Below are positions 60,705-64,000 of a stretch of DNA of 64,000 bases, piece by piece (within the stretch, counting starts at the first letter, position 1; every line of letters begins with the position of its first letter). Source of the DNA: Streptomyces catenulae (lineage in GTDB: Bacteria; Actinomycetota; Actinomycetes; Streptomycetales; Streptomycetaceae); NCBI RefSeq assembly GCF_000718015.1, contig NZ_JODY01000002.1, positions 1-64,000 on the forward strand, given 5' to 3'. The notes under the pieces are model-generated. The model was given only the letters and a program-made list of their open reading frames with translations, searched no databases and was not told where the DNA came from. A program made the position numbers and the translations under genes.

Positions 60705-61421
60705 TCACTCCGCGATCGGCCTGCTCCGCGGCTCGGGGAAGGCGGACGCGTGGTCGGCGTTGGCGTAGTAGGTGCCCGCGCGGTCCAACCGGACGATGAA
60801 CTGTCCGGCCATCTCGATGGAGTTGGCGCAGAGCGCCAGCACCTGGTTCATCCTGGGGACCATCCCGGCGGCGAAGTACTTGGCGGCGTCCTGGAGCTTC
60901 TCGTCCGGCTCGTTGCCGCCGTTGTGCTTGGCGTAGTTGGGGCTCACGCCCTTGGCCGCCTGCAGTCCGTGCACGGCGCTGCCGTCCTGCTTGCCCCAGT
61001 CGTCCTTGTGCGTCGCCTGCTGACCGAACGTGGCGTTGTCGGTCGACGCGGTGTAGACGAGCGCCTTCAGCGTCGTGTAGGCGTCGACCGAGCGCCGGGA
61101 CGACTCCAGCATCGCCTGCATGGCGTCGGCGATGGATCCGACGCCGACGTTGATCGCCGGGTGGATGCCGGCGTCCTTGTTGTCGCCGCCGCCACCGCCG
61201 CCGCCCTTCGGCAGATAGGTGGTGATGGGCGGCGCGTCACCCCAGATCATCGTCAGGGAGGGCGGCTGCCGGTAGCCGGGGACGGTCTGGTCCTGCGTCT
61301 TCTTCTGCTGCTTCTGATCGTCCGTGAGACTGTTGTCCGCCGTCGGATCTCCGCCCTGCGGCTTGTCCTTGTCGTACTCCCTCGGCGGGCCGTGCCGCGA
61401 GTTCCTCGGGTCCACTGCCAT
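60705..61421 (-). CDS. Type VII locus protein of unknown function
   Basis: A 238-residue soluble protein. It starts with a polar, disordered stretch (MAVDPRNSRHGPPREYDKD, then a glycine run near residue 85) and continues as mainly helical sequence (VGSIADAMQAMLESSRRSVD, MVPRMNQVLALCANSIEMAG). The helical section resembles the long helices of WXG100/PE-like ESX substrates, without the WXG motif. ATG 61421 is favoured because GGAGG sits 6 nt upstream; GTG 61433 is less well placed. It is transcribed convergently with the beta-helix gene and divergently from the next WXG-like gene. It may be a type VII substrate or chaperone (inference). Confidence 0.75.
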   Translation of the reverse strand: MAVDPRNSRHGPPREYDKDKPQGGDPTADNSLTDDQKQQKKTQDQTVPGYRQPPSLTMIWGDAPPITTYLPKGGGGGGGDNKDAGIHPAINVGVGSIADAMQAMLESSRRSVDAYTTLKALVYTASTDNATFGQQATHKDDWGKQDGSAVHGLQAAKGVSPNYAKHNGGNEPDEKLQDAAKYFAAGMVPRMNQVLALCANSIEMAGQFIVRLDRAGTYYANADHASAFPEPRSRPIAE

Positions 61422-61619
61422 GGCTGCCTCCACCGGGTGCGCTCGGGTAGGGTCCGGTCAATCCCAGCTCATCCCACCGGATACCGCGGTGACCTGCCAG
61501 GTCCCAGTTCAGAGACGCCGACGCGGACGGCACCGGGGGAGGTCCCCGTTCTGAGACACCGTGGCTGTCGGGGAATTGGGGCGTACCCCGGGCCTGGCGC
61601 TCGCACATAGGGTCGAGGG

Positions 61620-61937
61620 GTGGCCTCTTCTACCATGACCCTTGCCGATTTCCGCATCGAGCTGGAGCACCTTCACGACGCCATGTCGACGGTGAAGGGC
61701 TGCACCGCCAGCATCGAGAACGACGTGAATCTCGTGAAGCAGGTCCTCAATCTCGCCGAGGGGGTCTGGCAGAGCCCGTCGGGGGCGACGTTCGGCAACC
61801 TCCAGCGCGACTTCGGCGACAACATGAGCGTCCTCGTCGATCTGCTGCGCGAGATGTCGACCCGCCTGCACACCGCGTACGAGGAGTACCGGCAGGTCGA
61901 GGAGACCAACACCAAGAACTTTCAGCACCAGCACTAG
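61620..61937 (+). CDS. WXG100-like type VII secretion protein
   Basis: A 105-residue helical hairpin protein with a W50-Q51-S52 turn (EGVWQSPSGATF), in place of WXG, and the export motif Y90 to E94 (YRQVE). It is the third WXG100-like protein in this locus. Start selection is uncertain: GTG 61620 directly follows GAGGGG, too close for a normal site but suitable for a leaderless transcript, and ATG 61635 (MTLADF) is the alternative. Confidence 0.85.
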   Translation: MASSTMTLADFRIELEHLHDAMSTVKGCTASIENDVNLVKQVLNLAEGVWQSPSGATFGNLQRDFGDNMSVLVDLLREMSTRLHTAYEEYRQVEETNTKNFQHQH

Positions 61938-62087
61938 TTCCGCGGAGCCTGGCCGCCGTGGTGCGACGGGCCGCCCGGCCTTCCGGGGCGGTGTCGCCGG
62001 GCGTCAGGAACCACGCCAGCGAGGGAGCCACCCGCGTCGCCCGCCCCGGCCCGCGGTGTGCTCCCCCACCCCCTTCAGGAGCACCCG

Positions 62088-62606
62088 GTGAGCCCCCAGA
62101 AGCCCGACCCCATCGACCTCGACCCGACGAAGGCGCCCGTCTACGGGCTCCGCGGCGCCAACAACGCCCAGATCAGCGTCGACGCCCAGATGCTGCGGGT
62201 CTTCAGCACCCAACTCGGCGGCACCGACGGCTCCGGCGGGCTGGTCGCGAACCTCGCCACCCAGATCAACACGATCAACACCGTGATGAGTCAGCTGAAG
62301 CTCGCCTGGGCGGGTCGGACGAAGGAGGAGGTCGAGTCGTTCTACGACCGCTGGGACGCCTGTATGACCGACCTCTTCGGCAAGGAGGGCGACGCCGCCA
62401 GCTCGGAGAACGCCGTCCTGCCGCGCATCGCCTTCTCGCTGGGCGCCGCGGGTAACAACTACCTCCGGGCCGAGGACAGCATCGTCAAGGAGTTCACCGA
62501 CTTCAAGACGCAGATCAGCGGCGACGGCAGCGGTGCGGACCCCAACGCCGCGCCGAAGGACATCAACGACCCGAAGATGACCGCGATCGCCGAGACCTAC
62601 GGCTGA
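62088..62606 (+). CDS. WXG100-like protein of a type VII locus
   Basis: A 172-residue protein larger than usual WXG100 members. It contains a W74-A75-G76 turn (LAWAGRTKEEVE) and the export motif Y125 to E129 (YLRAE), flanked by N- and C-terminal extensions. GTG 62088 follows AGGAG at 6 nt spacing. It lies between a WXG100-like gene and a large effector-like gene in the same direction, so it may be the small partner or chaperone of that effector. Confidence 0.85.
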   Translation: MSPQKPDPIDLDPTKAPVYGLRGANNAQISVDAQMLRVFSTQLGGTDGSGGLVANLATQINTINTVMSQLKLAWAGRTKEEVESFYDRWDACMTDLFGKEGDAASSENAVLPRIAFSLGAAGNNYLRAEDSIVKEFTDFKTQISGDGSGADPNAAPKDINDPKMTAIAETYG

Positions 62607-62734
62607 CGGTCCCCGCCAGGCCGCCTCCCGGTGGTCTCCGCGTCACCCTCCGCACCACCGGCGGTGCTCCCGTTGTTCCGGGGCACCGCCGTTCTTCCCC
62701 ACTCCGCACACTCCGTCCCACAGGTGATGTCGCC

Positions 62735-64000
62735 ATGTACGAGCCCGATCCGACTGTCACCGACAGCATCTACGCACTCGGCAACGCGTGGATCGACTTC
62801 AGCGACCAGCTGTGGGAGGAAATGTCGTCCATGGACGCGTCCGTCCACGGGATGCAGTGGAGCGGCGACGCGAACAACACCGTCCAGGACGCCTGGAACA
62901 CCCTGCACAACACGCGCATGCAGGTGGCCGTGGACGAGGCGCGGGACGTCGGCAACAAGATCAACGCGTTTGGCGACTACATCAAGCAGCTGCAGGCGGA
63001 GGAGCTGCACGAAGCGCAGATGGAGTCGATCAAGGCGCTGATCGAGTTCTTCCTGCCCGCCATCGCCGCCATCGGTCTGGCGGTGCTGCTGCCGCTCAGC
63101 TCGATCCTCACCGCGATGACCGCGGTGCTGGAGGCGATGGGCGCGGTCATCGAGGGCGCCGCCGCGGCGGCGGTCTTCGCCGCGGGTGTCGCCACCGACG
63201 TGGCCATCCAGGCCGGTGCGCAGATCGGTTTCGACATGGCCGCACAGGAGTTGGCCTCCGCCGTCACCGGCACCGAGCGGCCGGACTTCTCCAAGGCCGA
63301 GTGGTGGAAGAACGAGGCCCTCAACGCGGGCCTCGCGGGCGCGGGCAGCCTCATCGGCCCGGCCATCAAGGGCGCCGGGATGGCGAAGAAGGGGATGGGT
63401 GACCTCACCTTCGGCGGCGGCTCGCCGGTCAAGTCCCCCGACGTCAAGCCGCCCGAGATGACCACGCCCAACGGCGGCGGGGTCACCGGCGCCCCCGGCA
63501 ACGGTTTCGCCGGGAGCGCCGCCCCGACGCTCAAGTCGCCCAACGGGATGACGCCGGTCGGCGGTGCGAAGGGCTTCGGCGGCGCCACGGAGAACGTGCC
63601 GTTCACACCGAACGGGCCGACGTCCGGCAGGGGCGGGCCCGGTGAGACCTTCACCGGCGGGCCGAAGGGGGCGCCCGCCAAGACCGACGGCGGCTTCACC
63701 GGCGGAAAGACCACGGTCGAGCCGGGGCAGACCAACCCGAACCTCACCCGTCCCAACACCTCGGCCAGCGGCTCCCCCGGGGCCAAGGACACCCCGAACC
63801 TCACGCAGTCGGAGACCTCGTCGACCGTCGGCCAGCAGCACGCCCCGACCACGTCCAAGACCACCACCGCGAACGAGACGGCCCACACCTCCACGTCGGG
63901 GCAGACCAGCGGCGCGCCGACGGCCCAGAAGCAGCCCGGTACCCCGGCGGCGAACGAGCACACGTCGAACCACCAGACCTCGGCGAAGGGCAACCCGACC
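62735..64000 (+). CDS. Large WXG-domain effector-like protein (partial at right edge)
   Basis: The frame from ATG 62735 runs open to the end of the window (422 codons seen, no stop). The N-terminal 110 residues are WXG100-like, with W42-S43-G44 (MQWSGDANN). A hydrophobic segment (FFLPAIAAIGLAVLLPLSSI) and helical alanine-rich part follow to about 190. From 230 on it is a long Gly/Pro/Thr/Ser-rich linker with repeated G-x-P and T-x-T segments. This is the plan of type VII-exported polymorphic toxins or large surface proteins, whose enzymatic domain is at the C-terminus, here outside the window. No immunity gene can be identified because the 3' end is missing. AGGTGAT precedes the start. Confidence 0.75.
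   Translation, partial: MYEPDPTVTDSIYALGNAWIDFSDQLWEEMSSMDASVHGMQWSGDANNTVQDAWNTLHNTRMQVAVDEARDVGNKINAFGDYIKQLQAEELHEAQMESIKALIEFFLPAIAAIGLAVLLPLSSILTAMTAVLEAMGAVIEGAAAAAVFAAGVATDVAIQAGAQIGFDMAAQELASAVTGTERPDFSKAEWWKNEALNAGLAGAGSLIGPAIKGAGMAKKGMGDLTFGGGSPVKSPDVKPPEMTTPNGGGVTGAPGNGFAGSAAPTLKSPNGMTPVGGAKGFGGATENVPFTPNGPTSGRGGPGETFTGGPKGAPAKTDGGFTGGKTTVEPGQTNPNLTRPNTSASGSPGAKDTPNLTQSETSSTVGQQHAPTTSKTTTANETAHTSTSGQTSGAPTAQKQPGTPAANEHTSNHQTSAKGNPT

Noticed and set aside
62597..63993. Two long minus-strand frames opposite the last gene
   Set aside because: The plus strand carries a WXG-headed protein with sensible codon use; the antisense products are low-complexity Gly/Arg or Pro/Val-rich.
1..64000. 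tRNA, rRNA, insertion sequences or attachment sites
   Set aside because: None recognised: no transposase or integrase domains, terminal inverted repeats or tRNA-like cloverleaf noticed on reading.

Overview
The window is chromosomal DNA of a Streptomyces or close relative. It has very high G+C with strong G/C bias at third codon positions, GTG/TTG starts, translationally coupled gene pairs, a SARP regulator, twin-arginine and type VII secretion genes and a chitin-active monooxygenase. No rRNA, tRNA, insertion sequence or CRISPR array was seen.

Layout. (1) 1-9.8 kb: a small-molecule nitrogen region. Two cytosine-deaminase-like amidohydrolases (81-1304, 6790-8034) flank a minus-strand operon of carbonic anhydrase, cyanase and a CMP/guanine-deaminase-fold enzyme. 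MFS, VOC and DinB-type genes, two GntR/FCD regulators and a LysR regulator accompany them. Palindromes of the GntR/FCD type lie upstream of the cyn operon and inside the promoter spacer of the second amidohydrolase, so I infer a co-regulated pathway that releases or detoxifies cyanate. (2) 9.8-18.5 kb: a VanZ/RDD membrane protein, a secreted GH76 mannanase-type enzyme, then a pseudokinase followed by two Ser/Thr kinases with extracellular PQQ-type propellers. (3) 18.6-22.3 kb: an AfsR-type SARP, followed by four perfectly phased 11-bp repeats in front of a DUF4232-type lipoprotein. (4) 22.3-29.4 kb: a GT1 glycosyltransferase and a nucleotidyltransferase (divergent), TetR and SGNH hydrolase (divergent), a UbiD-type decarboxylase and an AraC regulator (divergent).

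(5) 29.8-44.0 kb: a compact biosynthetic cluster of three co-directional genes: NRPS (C-A-T-TE), hybrid NRPS-PKS (A-T-C-A-T-KS-KR-T-TE, with no acyltransferase) and a TauD-type Fe(II)/2-oxoglutarate dioxygenase. The second adenylation domain of the hybrid has a proline-type specificity code directly before the KS-KR. This combination is the hallmark of the detoxin/rimosamide family, in which proline is extended by one malonate unit, reduced and hydroxylated to detoxinine.

(6) 44.0-53.0 kb: TatA coupled to a repeat-tailed membrane protein, an LCP cell-wall ligase, an ArsR-MgtA pair, DUF779, a nitroreductase, an uncharacterised protein and an AA10 LPMO with a DasR-like site at its promoter. (7) 53.4-64.0 kb: a type VII secretion region with four small WXG100-like proteins, EccD, a LuxR regulator with a degenerate receiver, a golvesin-like surface protein overlapping a beta-helix/AAA+ (EccA-like) fusion, and a large effector-like protein cut by the right edge. 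EccB, EccC and MycP are not in the window.
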